Positions 1 to 8,466 of a stretch of DNA of 62,266 nt are shown here, one piece after another. Below the pieces are notes generated by a model. That model was not told the origin of the DNA and ran no database searches. It worked only from the letters and a program-made list of their open reading frames with translations. The DNA comes from Flavobacteriales bacterium. Lineage in GTDB: Bacteria > Bacteroidota > Bacteroidia > Flavobacteriales_D > Crocinitomicaceae. Made by a program: the position numbers and the translations under genes. Positions within the stretch are counted from its first letter, which is position 1. Each line of letters begins with the position of its first letter. The stretch spans positions 1-62,266 of the forward strand of contig CANLIL010000011.1 in assembly GCA_947491305.1 (NCBI GenBank). Direction: 5' to 3'.

Positions 1-64
1 ATCCTATTCTTTCGGGAGTGCCGGCCTGTCTGCCGACAGGTAGATTCGATTCCGGCCCGAGGTA
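1..64 (+). tRNA. 3' part of a tRNA gene, interrupted in the T-arm
   Basis: The window opens inside a tRNA. The canonical 3' end is visible: T-stem GCCGG (20-24), T-loop TTCGATT (45-51), T-stem CCGGC (52-56), a 7-base acceptor strand CCGAGGT (57-63) and discriminator A64; CCA is not encoded. Bases 2-17 look like the long variable arm of a class II tRNA (TCC ... GGGA), which suggests Leu, Ser or Tyr, but the anticodon lies outside the window. Between the 5' T-stem and the T-loop sit 20 extra bases (25-44). Without them the T-arm is perfect; with them the gene may be a pseudogene. Identity is uncertain; the tRNA assignment rests on the T-arm and acceptor strand. Confidence 0.7.
25..44. repeat. 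20-base palindromic insertion in the tRNA T-arm
   Basis: CCTGTC (25-30), loop TGCC (31-34), GACAGG (35-40), followed by TAGA. It separates T-stem position 53 from T-loop position 54. Small palindromes of this CCTGTC...GACAGG style are, as I recall, dispersed in many flavobacterial genomes, so a miniature repeat insertion is the simplest reading. I see no second copy in this window. Confidence 0.6.
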
Positions 65-68
65 CAAA

Positions 69-97
69 AGCTCTGATGAAAGTCAGGGCTTTTTCTT
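69..97 (+). terminator. Rho-independent terminator after the tRNA
   Basis: AGCTCTGA (69-76) pairs with TCAGGGCT (83-90), with one G-T pair, around a 6-base loop, followed by a T-rich run. It lies 4 bases after the tRNA end and would stop rightward transcription of the tRNA unit. Confidence 0.75.
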
Positions 98-257
98 ATT
101 ATTAGAAATATTTTCCCAAAATGAAACAATTTTACTCCTCGTTAAAGATTAATCACTTGATATTCAAATAACTAATTTTTTGGCATATTTTTTATAATAC
201 AAATATTGATTAACGTAGAGTGGTTTCATGATAATCAGGTTAGGTATATTAGGTATA

Positions 258-287
258 AAGAGGGTTGTTCGCAACCCTCTTTTTTTT
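258..287. terminator. Bidirectional terminator
   Basis: Perfect 10-base stem AAGAGGGTTG (258-267) and CAACCCTCTT (272-281) around TTCG, with a strong T run on the plus strand and a weak one (CTTTAT) on the minus strand. It lies directly downstream of the minus-strand yraN stop and ends any rightward transcription from the tRNA side. Bases 98-257 show no other feature. Confidence 0.8.
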
Positions 288-645
288 ATACCAATGGATA
301 AAAGGCATCTAGTATGTGTTCCAAGTCTGTTCTGAACGAATTGTGAACAATGGAAACAATATCAAAGCGTGTGTTGCGATTAATTTCTTTGCTTTGAAGG
401 TAAAAGTTGGCCACTTGAATAATTTGTTTTTGCTTTTGTTTGGTAACTGCGCGCCAAGGTTCACCAATTTCTGCTGTTTGCCGTGTTTTTACTTCAACAA
501 TTACTAAGATTTCATTATCTAAACAAATGATATCAACTTCATTTTTTTTAAAGCGATAATTTCGTTCAATAATGCGGTAGCCTTTTTTTATTAAATAAGT
601 GACAGCGAGGTTTTCCCCATAAATGCCAAGTTCTGCAGTGTTCAT
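286..645 (-). CDS. yraN: YraN family endonuclease-like protein (UPF0102)
   Basis: 119 residues, the normal family length. The restriction-endonuclease-like core is present: E11 in a G-E-N-L-A stretch, D38 in EVDII, and E51-x-K53 in VIVEVKTR. The family has the fold of Holliday-junction resolvases and related nucleases; its cellular role is not settled. ATG start at 645. It is the last gene of the leftward acpP-fabF-rnc run, 45 bases after rnc, and is followed by the terminator at 258-287. The family call is firm; the biochemical role is inference. Confidence 0.9.
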   Translation of the reverse strand: MNTAELGIYGENLAVTYLIKKGYRIIERNYRFKKNEVDIICLDNEILVIVEVKTRQTAEIGEPWRAVTKQKQKQIIQVANFYLQSKEINRNTRFDIVSIVHNSFRTDLEHILDAFYPLV

Positions 646-690
646 TTTTCTTCAATTAGGTAGTTGAAGATACAAAAAATTAGTAAAGAA

Positions 691-1410
691 TTAAAATTCC
701 CCCATTAACTCAAGGGTTTCTTTTGCGGCAGCTTGTTCGGCTATTTTTTTGGAATTTCCAGTGCCTTTACCATACTTGGTTTGGTTGATGGAAACTTGAA
801 TGGTATAGGACCAGTTGTTGTTGTTGTTTTCTTCTGAAAGTACGTCAAAGTCAATGTTCAAATGATTGCGTTGACACCAAATGATGAGTTTTGATTTAAA
901 GTCGATTTCTTCCTCTAAAACTTTGTTGACATGAATGTATTTTCTGAAAATGTGATGCTGTACAGCGTTTTTAACCGCTTGAAATCCTCCGTCTAAGTAG
1001 ATTGCTCCAAAGATCGCTTCCAATGCATTCCCTTCAATCGTTGGCAAGTTGATTGAGCGCCCTTTATGGTAACGAATAATGTTTCGAAGTTCCATTTTAT
1101 CTGCAATTTCAGATAAAGTTTTTCGGTTAACAATTTTTGATTTGATCTTCGTTAAGTAACCTTCATCTTCACCTGGAAATCGTTGAAACAAGTATTCTGC
1201 TACAACAGCATCGAGAATGGCATCTCCTAGAAATTCTAAGCGTTCATTAGAGGTGTCTTCATCGGAATTCACCAAAGATTTGTGGGTAACTGCTTGAATG
1301 AAATAGCTTAAATTTTTTGGGCGGTATCCAAAACGCAATAAAATAAAGCGAATTAATACAAGTTCGCTTTTAGACTTTTTTTTTCTAAATAATGGAAATT
1401 TAATACCCAA
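691..1410 (-). CDS. rnc: Ribonuclease III
   Basis: 239 residues. Cleaves double-stranded RNA in rRNA processing and mRNA control. The nuclease domain carries the signature NERLEFLGDAIL (about 55-66, with E56, E59 and D63) and E131; the C-terminal dsRNA-binding domain spans about 165-238. Where E. coli has the metal ligand D114 (ADTVE), this protein reads GNALE (N128). I recall N here in other Bacteroidota, so it is probably lineage-typical. No ATG lies near the expected N-terminus; a TTG follows the in-frame fabF stop with no gap and gives the usual length. Translation is therefore probably coupled to fabF. Confidence 0.93.
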   Translation of the reverse strand: MGIKFPLFRKKKSKSELVLIRFILLRFGYRPKNLSYFIQAVTHKSLVNSDEDTSNERLEFLGDAILDAVVAEYLFQRFPGEDEGYLTKIKSKIVNRKTLSEIADKMELRNIIRYHKGRSINLPTIEGNALEAIFGAIYLDGGFQAVKNAVQHHIFRKYIHVNKVLEEEIDFKSKLIIWCQRNHLNIDFDVLSEENNNNNWSYTIQVSINQTKYGKGTGNSKKIAEQAAAKETLELMGEF

Positions 1411-2664
1411 TTACCCAACGAATTTTTTCACAATAACGCTCGTATTATGTCCGCCAAATCCAAATGTATTGGAAAGCGCAACATTCACCACACGTTTTTG
1501 TGGTTGGTGGAAGGTAAAATTCAATTTTGGGTCTAATTCAGGATCATCTGTAAAATGATTGATTGTTGGTGGTATGATATCATGTTTAACAGCCATGATA
1601 CAAGCAATCGCTTCAATTGCTCCAGCAGCTCCTAATAAATGCCCAGTCATTGATTTCGTTGAACTGATGTTCAAATTGTAAGCATGTTCACCAAAAACTG
1701 CTTGAATTGCTTTTACTTCTGCAATATCTCCTAATGGAGTAGATGTTCCATGAACATTTACATAGTCGATAGCAGTTGGGTCAATTTGCGCATCGTCTAA
1801 CGCTGCAATCATCGTGTTTCGCGCACCTAATCCTTCAGGATGTGGAGCAGTCATGTGATAAGCATCACCAGACATTCCGCCACCAATTACTTCCGCATAA
1901 ATTTTAGCACCGCGTTTGATAGCGTGTTCGTATTCTTCCAATATCAATGCACCAGCACCTTCTCCAAGTACAAAACCGTCACGGTCTAAATCGAATGGAC
2001 GAGAAGCAGTTTCAGGAGAATCATTTCTCGTTGATAAAGCTTTCAAACCATTGAAACCACCCATTCCCATTTGGTTAACAGCCGCTTCAGATCCGCCAGT
2101 AACAAAAGCGTCGGCTTTTCCAAGACGAATCAAGTTGTAAGCGTCAATAATTGCGTTTGTTGCTGAAGCACATGCAGAAACCGTTACGTAATTTGGGCCA
2201 CGTAAACCGTATTTAATAGAAATGTGACCAGCAGCGATATCTGCGATCATTTTTGGAATAAAGAAAGGATTGAAACGTGGTGTTCCATCTCCGCTAAAAA
2301 AGTTTTCAGCTTCGTCTTGAAATGTTTTTAATCCACCGATTCCTGAACCCCAAATCACACCTACTCGGTCTAAATTTGGATTTGATTCCATCAAGCCAGC
2401 ATCAGCTATGGCTTCCGTTGCGGAAACCATAGCGTACTGTGAAAATTGATCTAATTTTCTAGCTTCTTTTCTGTCGATGAAATCTTCGACATTGAAGTTT
2501 TTTATTTCACAAGCAAAATGCGTTTTGAACAAAGAAGCATCGAATTGCTTAATTGGTGCAGCTCCACTTTTTCCGCTTAGTAACGCATCCCAGTATTCAC
2601 CTAATGTGTTCCCAATTGGGGTCAAGGCACCCATTCCAGTTACAACGACTCTTTTTAATTCCAT
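1411..2664 (-). CDS. fabF: 3-oxoacyl-ACP synthase II
   Basis: 417 residues, full length. Condenses malonyl-ACP with acyl-ACP in cytoplasmic type II fatty acid elongation. The thiolase-fold catalytic triad is visible: C165 in SACASA, H305 in VHGTSTP, H342 in TGHLLGAAG. The C-terminal glycine-rich NTFGFGGHN is intact. ATG start at 2664. It follows acpP by 41 bases and abuts rnc, the common bacterial acpP-fabF-rnc order, so it supplies the condensing enzyme next to its carrier protein. One promoter ahead of acpP probably drives all three genes. Confidence 0.97.
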   Translation of the reverse strand: MELKRVVVTGMGALTPIGNTLGEYWDALLSGKSGAAPIKQFDASLFKTHFACEIKNFNVEDFIDRKEARKLDQFSQYAMVSATEAIADAGLMESNPNLDRVGVIWGSGIGGLKTFQDEAENFFSGDGTPRFNPFFIPKMIADIAAGHISIKYGLRGPNYVTVSACASATNAIIDAYNLIRLGKADAFVTGGSEAAVNQMGMGGFNGLKALSTRNDSPETASRPFDLDRDGFVLGEGAGALILEEYEHAIKRGAKIYAEVIGGGMSGDAYHMTAPHPEGLGARNTMIAALDDAQIDPTAIDYVNVHGTSTPLGDIAEVKAIQAVFGEHAYNLNISSTKSMTGHLLGAAGAIEAIACIMAVKHDIIPPTINHFTDDPELDPKLNFTFHQPQKRVVNVALSNTFGFGGHNTSVIVKKFVG

Positions 2665-2705
2665 AGAGAAATTATTAATTCAATAAATGCAAGCTTGTGT
2701 TTAAA

Positions 2706-2942
2706 TTAGTTAACGTTTTCTTCGATAAAAGAAATTGCGTCACCAACAGTTTGAATGTTCTCAGATTGATCATCTGGAATAGCGATATTGAATTCTTTTT
2801 CAAATTCCATAATCAATTCAACTGTATCTAATGAGTCAGCTCCTAGATCGTTTGTGAAAGACGCTTCGTTTGTTACTTCACTTTCTTCAACTCCTAATTT
2901 ATCTACGATAATAGAAATTACTTTTGATTTGATATCAGACAT
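2706..2942 (-). CDS. acpP: Acyl carrier protein
   Basis: 78 residues, acidic. The phosphopantetheine site is S37 in GADSLDTVE, in the usual helix-2 position. Carries growing acyl chains for FabF and the other fatty acid synthesis enzymes in the cytoplasm. ATG start at 2942, preceded by a Bacteroidota-type promoter at 2973-3003. First gene of the acpP-fabF-rnc(-yraN) transcription unit. Confidence 0.97.
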   Translation of the reverse strand: MSDIKSKVISIIVDKLGVEESEVTNEASFTNDLGADSLDTVELIMEFEKEFNIAIPDDQSENIQTVGDAISFIEENVN

Positions 2943-2972
2943 TTCTTTTTTATTTATTGGTTAATCAGCTTG

Positions 2973-3003
2973 CAAAGAAAAAAACAATGCGTTAAAAAAC
3001 AAA
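2973..3003 (-). promoter_or_regulatory. Promoter of acpP-fabF-rnc
   Basis: On the minus strand, TTTG (3003-3000), 19 bases, then TTTCTTTG (2980-2973), one mismatch from the Bacteroidota -7 consensus TAnnTTTG. The expected start point is near 2968, giving a leader of about 25 bases before the acpP ATG. Confidence 0.6.
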
Positions 3004-3134
3004 ATAATTCGAAAGAATATTCTGAACAATTACGCTAAACCCCCCTATTTGTGTCTGTTTTTATTTCAACAGTGTATTATTTTTAACACTTTTCTAAGTA
3101 AAAATGGCTAGTTTTCGAATTTTCAACCCGCTAT

Positions 3135-3168
3135 TTTGAGATTTATTTTTGGTTTCTACCTACCTTTG
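3135..3168 (+). promoter_or_regulatory. Promoter of purN
   Basis: TTTG (3135-3138), 22 bases, then a perfect TACCTTTG (3161-3168). Only 4 bases separate the -7 box from the purN ATG, so the transcript may be leaderless or nearly so. Confidence 0.65.
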
Positions 3169-3172
3169 TGCT

Positions 3173-3745
3173 ATGAATAAAGTACGTTTAGCTCTTTTTG
3201 CATCTGGAACTGGGAGTAATGTTATGAGTATTTTAGATTATTTCAAAGATCATCAACACGTTGAAATCGTTTTTGTTTTGACGAATAATCCGCAAGCTTT
3301 AGTTGTTGAAAAAGCTCAAGCATTCGGCGTTCGCATAGATGTATTATCCAATGAAATTGTTGAGAATGGCAATATATTATCTACGATTTGTGAAGCAGCT
3401 GCCATTGATTACGTCATTTTAGCTGGTTATCTTCGAAAAATTCCAGCTGATTTTATTCATAATTACCCTCAAAAAATCATCAATATCCATCCTTCATTGT
3501 TGCCAAAATTTGGTGGTAAAGGAATGTATGGAGACAATGTTCATAAAGCTGTTTTAGCAGAATCTGAAGTAGCAACAGGAATTACAATTCATTTTGTAAA
3601 CGAAGAATTTGATAAAGGTGAATTAATTGCTCAATTTTCGTGCGCCTTAGCTGCAGATGAAACATTAGCAACGTTAAAAGAAAAAATACATGCATTGGAA
3701 CAGTTAAACTTTCCAAAAGTGATTGAGAAAACGGTTTTAAATTAA
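3173..3745 (+). CDS. purN: Phosphoribosylglycinamide formyltransferase
   Basis: 190 residues from ATG 3173; an in-frame TTG further up (3149) would place the start inside the promoter, so the ATG is preferred. Transfers a formyl group from 10-formyl-THF to GAR, the third step of purine synthesis. Visible residues: the N-terminal SGTGSN phosphate-binding loop, N104 and H106 in NIHPSLLPKF, and D147 in FDKGE, matching the catalytic N-H-D set of E. coli PurN. marC follows after 5 bases. Other purine genes in the window are purQ and purD at 31.7-33.6 kb. Confidence 0.95.
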   Translation: MNKVRLALFASGTGSNVMSILDYFKDHQHVEIVFVLTNNPQALVVEKAQAFGVRIDVLSNEIVENGNILSTICEAAAIDYVILAGYLRKIPADFIHNYPQKIINIHPSLLPKFGGKGMYGDNVHKAVLAESEVATGITIHFVNEEFDKGELIAQFSCALAADETLATLKEKIHALEQLNFPKVIEKTVLN

Positions 3746-3750
3746 GAGAA

Positions 3751-4341
3751 ATGTTAGCTATGTTAGGTGAATTTAGTTGGTCGGAATTGTTCAAAGCAAC
3801 TACGGTTTTATTTGCAGTAATCGACATCGTTGGTTCGGTTCCCATTATTATCAAAATCAAAGAAACTTCAGGAGAATTACATCCGCTTCGCGCGAGTTTT
3901 GTTTCGTTTGGGATAATGATTGGTTTTTTAATTTTAGGTGAAAGTATCTTAAATTTATTTGGTGTTACAATAGAAGCGTTTGCTGTGGCGGGTGCTTTTA
4001 TCTTATTTGCAATGGCTTTGGAAATGATTTTAGGGATTCGCCTCTTTCGCGATGAAGTTACGGGTAAAACCGCCAGTATTGTACCCTTGGCATTTCCAAT
4101 TATTGCAGGTGCAGGAACAATGACAACCCTGGTTTCGTTAAAAGCGGAGTTTCAAGAAATTAACATCATTCTAGCGATAATCATTAACATTATCATTGTA
4201 TATGCTGTGCTTCGTTTGACTAAAAAAATTGAAAATCTTCTTGGCCAAGGTGGAATTGCCATCTTAAAAAAGGTGTTCGGAATTATTTTGTTAGCGATTG
4301 CAATTAAATTATTTTCAACGAATTTAAAAGCGTTACTATAA
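3751..4341 (+). CDS. MarC family integral membrane protein
   Basis: 196 residues, six predicted membrane segments. The family motifs are present: a polar FAVIDIVGSVPI near the first helix and PLAFPIIAGAGTMTT about two-thirds along, in the position of the family's PLaiPliaGPG motif. MarC (UPF0056) proteins were once linked to multiple antibiotic resistance, but that role was not confirmed and the transported substrate is unknown. It sits 5 bases after purN, so it is co-transcribed, and ends 5 bases before the stop of the convergent aldehyde dehydrogenase gene. ATG 3751 is used; a second ATG at 3760 is possible. Confidence 0.88.
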   Translation: MLAMLGEFSWSELFKATTVLFAVIDIVGSVPIIIKIKETSGELHPLRASFVSFGIMIGFLILGESILNLFGVTIEAFAVAGAFILFAMALEMILGIRLFRDEVTGKTASIVPLAFPIIAGAGTMTTLVSLKAEFQEINIILAIIINIIIVYAVLRLTKKIENLLGQGGIAILKKVFGIILLAIAIKLFSTNLKALL

Positions 4342-4346
4342 CTTGT

Positions 4347-5789
4347 TTAATACGAAATGTAAACGTTTTTTGGTTCTGTAAAGAAACGCAATGCTTCTTC
4401 TCCGCCTTCTCGACCTACTCCTGATGCTTTCATTCCGCCAAATGGTGTTCTTAAATCGCGGACTAACCATGCGTTGACCCAAACGATGCCAGCATCTATT
4501 TTATCCGCCATGCGGTGTGCTCTTTTTAAGTCAGTGGTCCACAACGTAGCTGCCAAACCGTATTGGGTTGAGTTGGCCATTATTAAAACTTCTTCTTCTG
4601 TATCAAATGGTGTGATGGTAACAACTGGACCAAAAATTTCTTCTTGGTTCGTTCTACAATCGTATGCCAATCCTTCAATCACAGTTGGGCGCAAGTAATA
4701 ACCATTGTTGTAAGGCACTTCTAAATGCACTTGTTCGCCTCCTGTTAAAATAGTTCCGCCTTCTTCTTTTGCTAATTGAACATAGGAAAGCACTTTTTCC
4801 ATATGTGGTTTCGAAACGACAGCACCTAAAATTGCTTTTGGGTCTGTTGGATTAGAAACGGTTGTTTTGGCTACTTTTTCAACAAAAGCAGTTTTGAATT
4901 TTTCATACAAAGGGCGTTCAACAAAAATTCGGGAACCGCACAAACATATTTGTCCTTGATTAGCGAAAGATGAGCGCAAAGTTGTTTTTAGCATCTCATC
5001 AAAATCGCAGTCAGCAAAGATGATATTGGGATTTTTTCCACCCAATTCCAACGATAATTTTTTGAACATTGGCGCAGCAGTTTTTGCAATGTATTCGCCT
5101 GTTTTTGTTCCGCCAGTAAATGAAATTGCTTTAATTTTTGGGTGTTTCACGATAGCATCACCAACCGAAGAACCTAAACCATGTAAAATATTCAAAACGC
5201 CGTTTGGCATTCCTGCTTCTTGCGCTACTTTCCCTAATAAATATGCTGTGTAAGGTGTAATTTCAGAAGGCTTTGCAATCACGCAATTTCCAGCAGCTAA
5301 TGCAGGAGCGATTTTCCATGAAAACAAGTATAACGGTAAGTTCCAAGGTGAAATACACCCAACAATTCCAATTGGTTTACGCAAGGTATAATTCACGCCT
5401 TCGCCCACCATGTAATGGGATTCAGAAGCAAAATGGGTAATGGCTGTAGCAAAGAAATGAAAATTTGAAATGGCTCTTGGAATATCAACATGGGCAGCTA
5501 AACTCAAAGGTTTTCCATTATCGCGCGATTCTGCAGCAACAAATTCATCCATGCGATTTTTAATGCCATCGGATAATTTGATTAAAATCTCGCTGCGTTC
5601 TTCGTTGCTCATTGCCGACCAAATTGGAAAGGCTTTTTCTGCACTTTCAACCGCTAAGGCAACATCTTTTTCATCTGAATTCGGAATCAAGGAATATACA
5701 TTTCCTGTTGCTGGTTCGTAATTATCGATATACGCACCGTTTATTGGCGCACAATATTCACCATTGATAAAGTTTTGTAATTTTTCCAT
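4347..5789 (-). CDS. Aldehyde dehydrogenase, ALDH8-like (probable 2-aminomuconic semialdehyde dehydrogenase)
   Basis: 480 residues, complete NAD-dependent ALDH: N150 in SPWNLP, E248 in LELGGKNP and catalytic C282 in GQICLC. The sequence runs close to human ALDH8A1 from memory, sharing the stretches NFI-G near the N-terminus, DIPR, ISPWNLPLYL, SSFANQG-ICLC and FGGMK-SG-GREG. ALDH8A1 oxidises 2-aminomuconate semialdehyde in tryptophan degradation by the kynurenine route. Tryptophan 2,3-dioxygenase lies 5 kb away and a cyclase-family hydrolase at 44 kb, which supports this role. A 2-hydroxymuconate semialdehyde dehydrogenase is the main alternative. Confidence 0.85.
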   Translation of the reverse strand: MEKLQNFINGEYCAPINGAYIDNYEPATGNVYSLIPNSDEKDVALAVESAEKAFPIWSAMSNEERSEILIKLSDGIKNRMDEFVAAESRDNGKPLSLAAHVDIPRAISNFHFFATAITHFASESHYMVGEGVNYTLRKPIGIVGCISPWNLPLYLFSWKIAPALAAGNCVIAKPSEITPYTAYLLGKVAQEAGMPNGVLNILHGLGSSVGDAIVKHPKIKAISFTGGTKTGEYIAKTAAPMFKKLSLELGGKNPNIIFADCDFDEMLKTTLRSSFANQGQICLCGSRIFVERPLYEKFKTAFVEKVAKTTVSNPTDPKAILGAVVSKPHMEKVLSYVQLAKEEGGTILTGGEQVHLEVPYNNGYYLRPTVIEGLAYDCRTNQEEIFGPVVTITPFDTEEEVLIMANSTQYGLAATLWTTDLKRAHRMADKIDAGIVWVNAWLVRDLRTPFGGMKASGVGREGGEEALRFFTEPKNVYISY

Positions 5790-5807
5790 GTTTCAAATTT
5801 CGCTGGA

Positions 5808-5815
5808 CGAAAGTA
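5808..5815 (-). promoter_or_regulatory. -7 promoter box of the aldehyde dehydrogenase gene
   Basis: TACTTTCG on the minus strand, 18 bases ahead of the ATG; one mismatch to TAnnTTTG. No clear -33 element is visible. Confidence 0.4.
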
Positions 5816-5864
5816 AGTGATTTTTTTGGAAAAAATGAAATCGAATGTGTGATTTTAGATAGAA

Positions 5865-6698
5865 TTACCAAACTGGGCAAGTGCTACAATCATTGGTTGG
5901 TCGAATGTAGAACAGCATCCCAATTGCAGCATTGAATTGCGTGAACCAAACTCCTTGAACAGCTTTCGCATTCAATTCTGCTTCTCTTGTTCGGATTGAA
6001 AATTGGTTGTGGTAGCCTGTTGTGAAATTGGTAAGCAAGTATACTTTTTTAAAAAACTCGAAGCGCAGTCCTACATTTCCTGAAAAATTGATGCCAGATA
6101 GTGAAGTTGTTCCTGTTTCATTTTTACCTGCAAAATTGAAGGTGGAATTCGAAACCAATGCGCCTAAGTTTGCGCCGATGTTACTCGCAACAAGAAAATT
6201 GCGTTGACTCCCAACAGCAAATAAATGATCTGTACGTGTCAACCCTAAAGAAAAATTAGAGATCGCTTCATTGGCAAATACAAATTGATTGCTATCCAAT
6301 GAAACAAGTTGATTGACATACGAACCTGAAAAATAGCCACTTGGATCAACCCCTGGATTGATTTTTCCATTGATGGTTACTGCACCATTGTCATAATAAC
6401 GGTAATTCATTCGGTTATAAGCAAGATTCAAGGCCCAATGTTTCCCAACATAATAGCCAATTTTAGCATCAAGTTGAGGGCCATTTGCACCGATAATATT
6501 GTCTTGTGGACTCCCATTTGCAAGTGTGAAATCGTAACCAATACCTTGAAATTGAACGGAATTACTTAAATAATTTGTTTTGTTCAAACCAACTTCAGCA
6601 AAAAGCGTTCCTTTTGAATTTGAAACTTTTCCTTTCCGTTTATTTTGAGCGATAACCAACAGAGGAATAAAGAGCATTAAAAACAACAAACTTCGCAT
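5865..6698 (-). CDS. Predicted outer-membrane beta-barrel protein
   Basis: 277 residues. Signal peptide with a cut after LLVIAQ (about residue 18). The mature part is rich in alternating polar/aromatic strands (for example ALNLAYNRMNYRYY and VGLRFEFFKKVYLLTNF), and a late segment reads TQFNAAIGMLFYIRP, typical of a barrel closing strand. A short tail with two cysteines (NDCSTCPVW) follows, which is unusual for a barrel. It ends the lipoprotein-barrel pair 7387-5865 (2-base gap), so the two probably act together in the outer membrane. No specific family recognised. Confidence 0.7.
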   Translation of the reverse strand: MRSLLFLMLFIPLLVIAQNKRKGKVSNSKGTLFAEVGLNKTNYLSNSVQFQGIGYDFTLANGSPQDNIIGANGPQLDAKIGYYVGKHWALNLAYNRMNYRYYDNGAVTINGKINPGVDPSGYFSGSYVNQLVSLDSNQFVFANEAISNFSLGLTRTDHLFAVGSQRNFLVASNIGANLGALVSNSTFNFAGKNETGTTSLSGINFSGNVGLRFEFFKKVYLLTNFTTGYHNQFSIRTREAELNAKAVQGVWFTQFNAAIGMLFYIRPTNDCSTCPVW

Positions 6699-6700
6699 AA

Positions 6701-7387
6701 TTAACGCGTAATAATGGATAAAAATTCTTTTTGTGAAAGCACTTTTTCTAGGCGATAATGCGCTTTTTTATTTTTAGTATGCCATTCAACTAATCCATAA
6801 CCTTTCGCATAATAGCTAATTGCGTCACCTTCTTGAATGTTTTCCTTTTTGGTAAATGGGTTAAAATTCGTCATACGAATACGGTCTACAAAACAAATGG
6901 TTGGTTCATTTTCACCCAATACTTCCCAAGAGATTTCACTGCCTTTTACTTTGCGTTTCACTTCTCTTAGAATCAATGTCGAATCTAAAAAGCCTTGAAA
7001 ACGTGAAGCAAATGCGACTTCTTCTTGCGCATTCATTGGAATTAATTTATCTTTAAATAATTCAGCCTTTGTTTTTTCATTGTTGCGGTTAACCACCATG
7101 TGATCCATGATGTTCAACGAATCCACATTGTAATTTAAGGCTTCAATGATGCGTCCATCTGTTGAATAGATCTCCACAACAATGTGTTCGCCTTGTGAAT
7201 CTTCCACTTTGTAAATGCGGTGAAATTGCTCGTCTAAACCGTTTGCAATATCGCGGTATAAATAGATTTTAGGAACAGAATCTACTTCATAGAAATAGGC
7301 TGCGAATGGATTTTTTGAATCCAACTTGTTTGAATTACAAGAAAATAAAAGCACTAAAAGTACACTACAACTAAAAACAAATTTCAT
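6701..7387 (-). CDS. Predicted lipoprotein of unknown function
   Basis: 228 residues. Signal peptide followed by lipobox LFSC with C17. No Bacteroidota family that I can name; the mature part is soluble, with mixed charge and a central IEALNYNVDSL-like strand region. It lies 2 bases upstream of the beta-barrel gene on the same strand, so the two are co-transcribed. ATG start at 7387. Confidence 0.75.
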   Translation of the reverse strand: MKFVFSCSVLLVLLFSCNSNKLDSKNPFAAYFYEVDSVPKIYLYRDIANGLDEQFHRIYKVEDSQGEHIVVEIYSTDGRIIEALNYNVDSLNIMDHMVVNRNNEKTKAELFKDKLIPMNAQEEVAFASRFQGFLDSTLILREVKRKVKGSEISWEVLGENEPTICFVDRIRMTNFNPFTKKENIQEGDAISYYAKGYGLVEWHTKNKKAHYRLEKVLSQKEFLSIITR

Positions 7388-7451
7388 TCGAATCGGCGTT
7401 TAATTTATAAGTTAAAATTCAGAACAATGTTACAAAATTTCGTAGAATTTA

Positions 7452-8447
7452 TTACGACATTTTTAAGAAAGCGACTTCTTTTTCACTCAAATGGCGGTAC
7501 ATTCCTCTTGGGACATCTTTTTTTGTAAGTCCAGCAAATTGTACACGGTCTAATTTTGTCACTTCATACCCTAAAGCTTCAAACATTCTACGTACAATTC
7601 TATTTTTTCCAGAATGCAATTCAATACCTATTTCGCGGGAATTTCCGTCTTTGATAAATTCAGCCACATCAAATTTAGTGCGACCATCTTCTAAATCCAA
7701 TCCTGCAACTAATTTTTCTAAATCTTCTTTTTTAACAGGTTTACTTAATTCAGCTTGATAAATTTTGGAAGCTCTATGTTGTGGGTGTGTCAATTTTTTG
7801 ACCATATCACCATCATTGGTAAACAGCAATAAGCCAGTTGTTTCACGATCCAAACGCCCTACCGGATAAATTCGTTCACGACACGCTTTGCGCACCAAAG
7901 ACATCACTGTTTTTCTTCCCAATGGGTCGTCCATCGTTGTGATGAAACCTTTAGGTTTATTCAATAAAACGTAGCGTTTTGTTTCCGCATTGATCGTTTC
8001 ACCGTCGTATTGCACAACATCACCAGGTTTAATTTTATATCCAAGTTCCGTTACAATATGACCATTAATAGACACAACACCTGTTTCAATTAAAACATCT
8101 GCTTCTCTTCTTGAACAAATTCCAGCATTGGATAAAAATTTATTCAAACGGATATCATTATCATTAAAAGAGGGAAGTGGATCACCCTTTTTTTGTTTGT
8201 CTTTGTAATCGATGTATTTACGTTTATCACGCGCTGAAACTTCTTTCGGCTTTTCGGGATCTGCTTTTACGCGACCTCCAGCTGGAGCTGGTTTACTTGT
8301 TTTAGGACCATCTTTTTTAGGACCTTTACTGAATGGAGAAGCTTCTTTTTTCTTAGGTTTGAAGGCATCTCCAATTTTTGTTTTTTTGGTTGAAGAGTTG
8401 GTACGAGACGTACGCGATTTATCTCTTCCTGTGTTTTTTGTGTTCAT
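7452..8447 (-). CDS. rluB: 23S rRNA pseudouridine synthase, RluB/RsuA family
   Basis: 331 residues from ATG 8447 (an adjacent GTG at 8450 is the only alternative). Layout: a lysine- and proline-rich disordered N-terminus of about 95 residues, an S4 RNA-binding domain (about 98-150), then the RsuA-type catalytic domain with D200 in GRLDRETTGLL, the residue that attacks the uridine. Isomerises uridine in 23S rRNA helix 80-93, by family. The long basic extension is absent from E. coli RluB but is common in Bacteroidota. Confidence 0.88.
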   Translation of the reverse strand: MNTKNTGRDKSRTSRTNSSTKKTKIGDAFKPKKKEASPFSKGPKKDGPKTSKPAPAGGRVKADPEKPKEVSARDKRKYIDYKDKQKKGDPLPSFNDNDIRLNKFLSNAGICSRREADVLIETGVVSINGHIVTELGYKIKPGDVVQYDGETINAETKRYVLLNKPKGFITTMDDPLGRKTVMSLVRKACRERIYPVGRLDRETTGLLLFTNDGDMVKKLTHPQHRASKIYQAELSKPVKKEDLEKLVAGLDLEDGRTKFDVAEFIKDGNSREIGIELHSGKNRIVRRMFEALGYEVTKLDRVQFAGLTKKDVPRGMYRHLSEKEVAFLKMS

Positions 8448-8466
8448 CACGAGCAGAATTTAGGTG

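Noticed and set aside
1411-1413. Possible stop-codon readthrough joining fabF and rnc, as both share a frame
   Set aside because: The stop is a plain TAA, both products are complete without fusion, and acpP-fabF-rnc is a common gene order; adjacency explains the shared frame.
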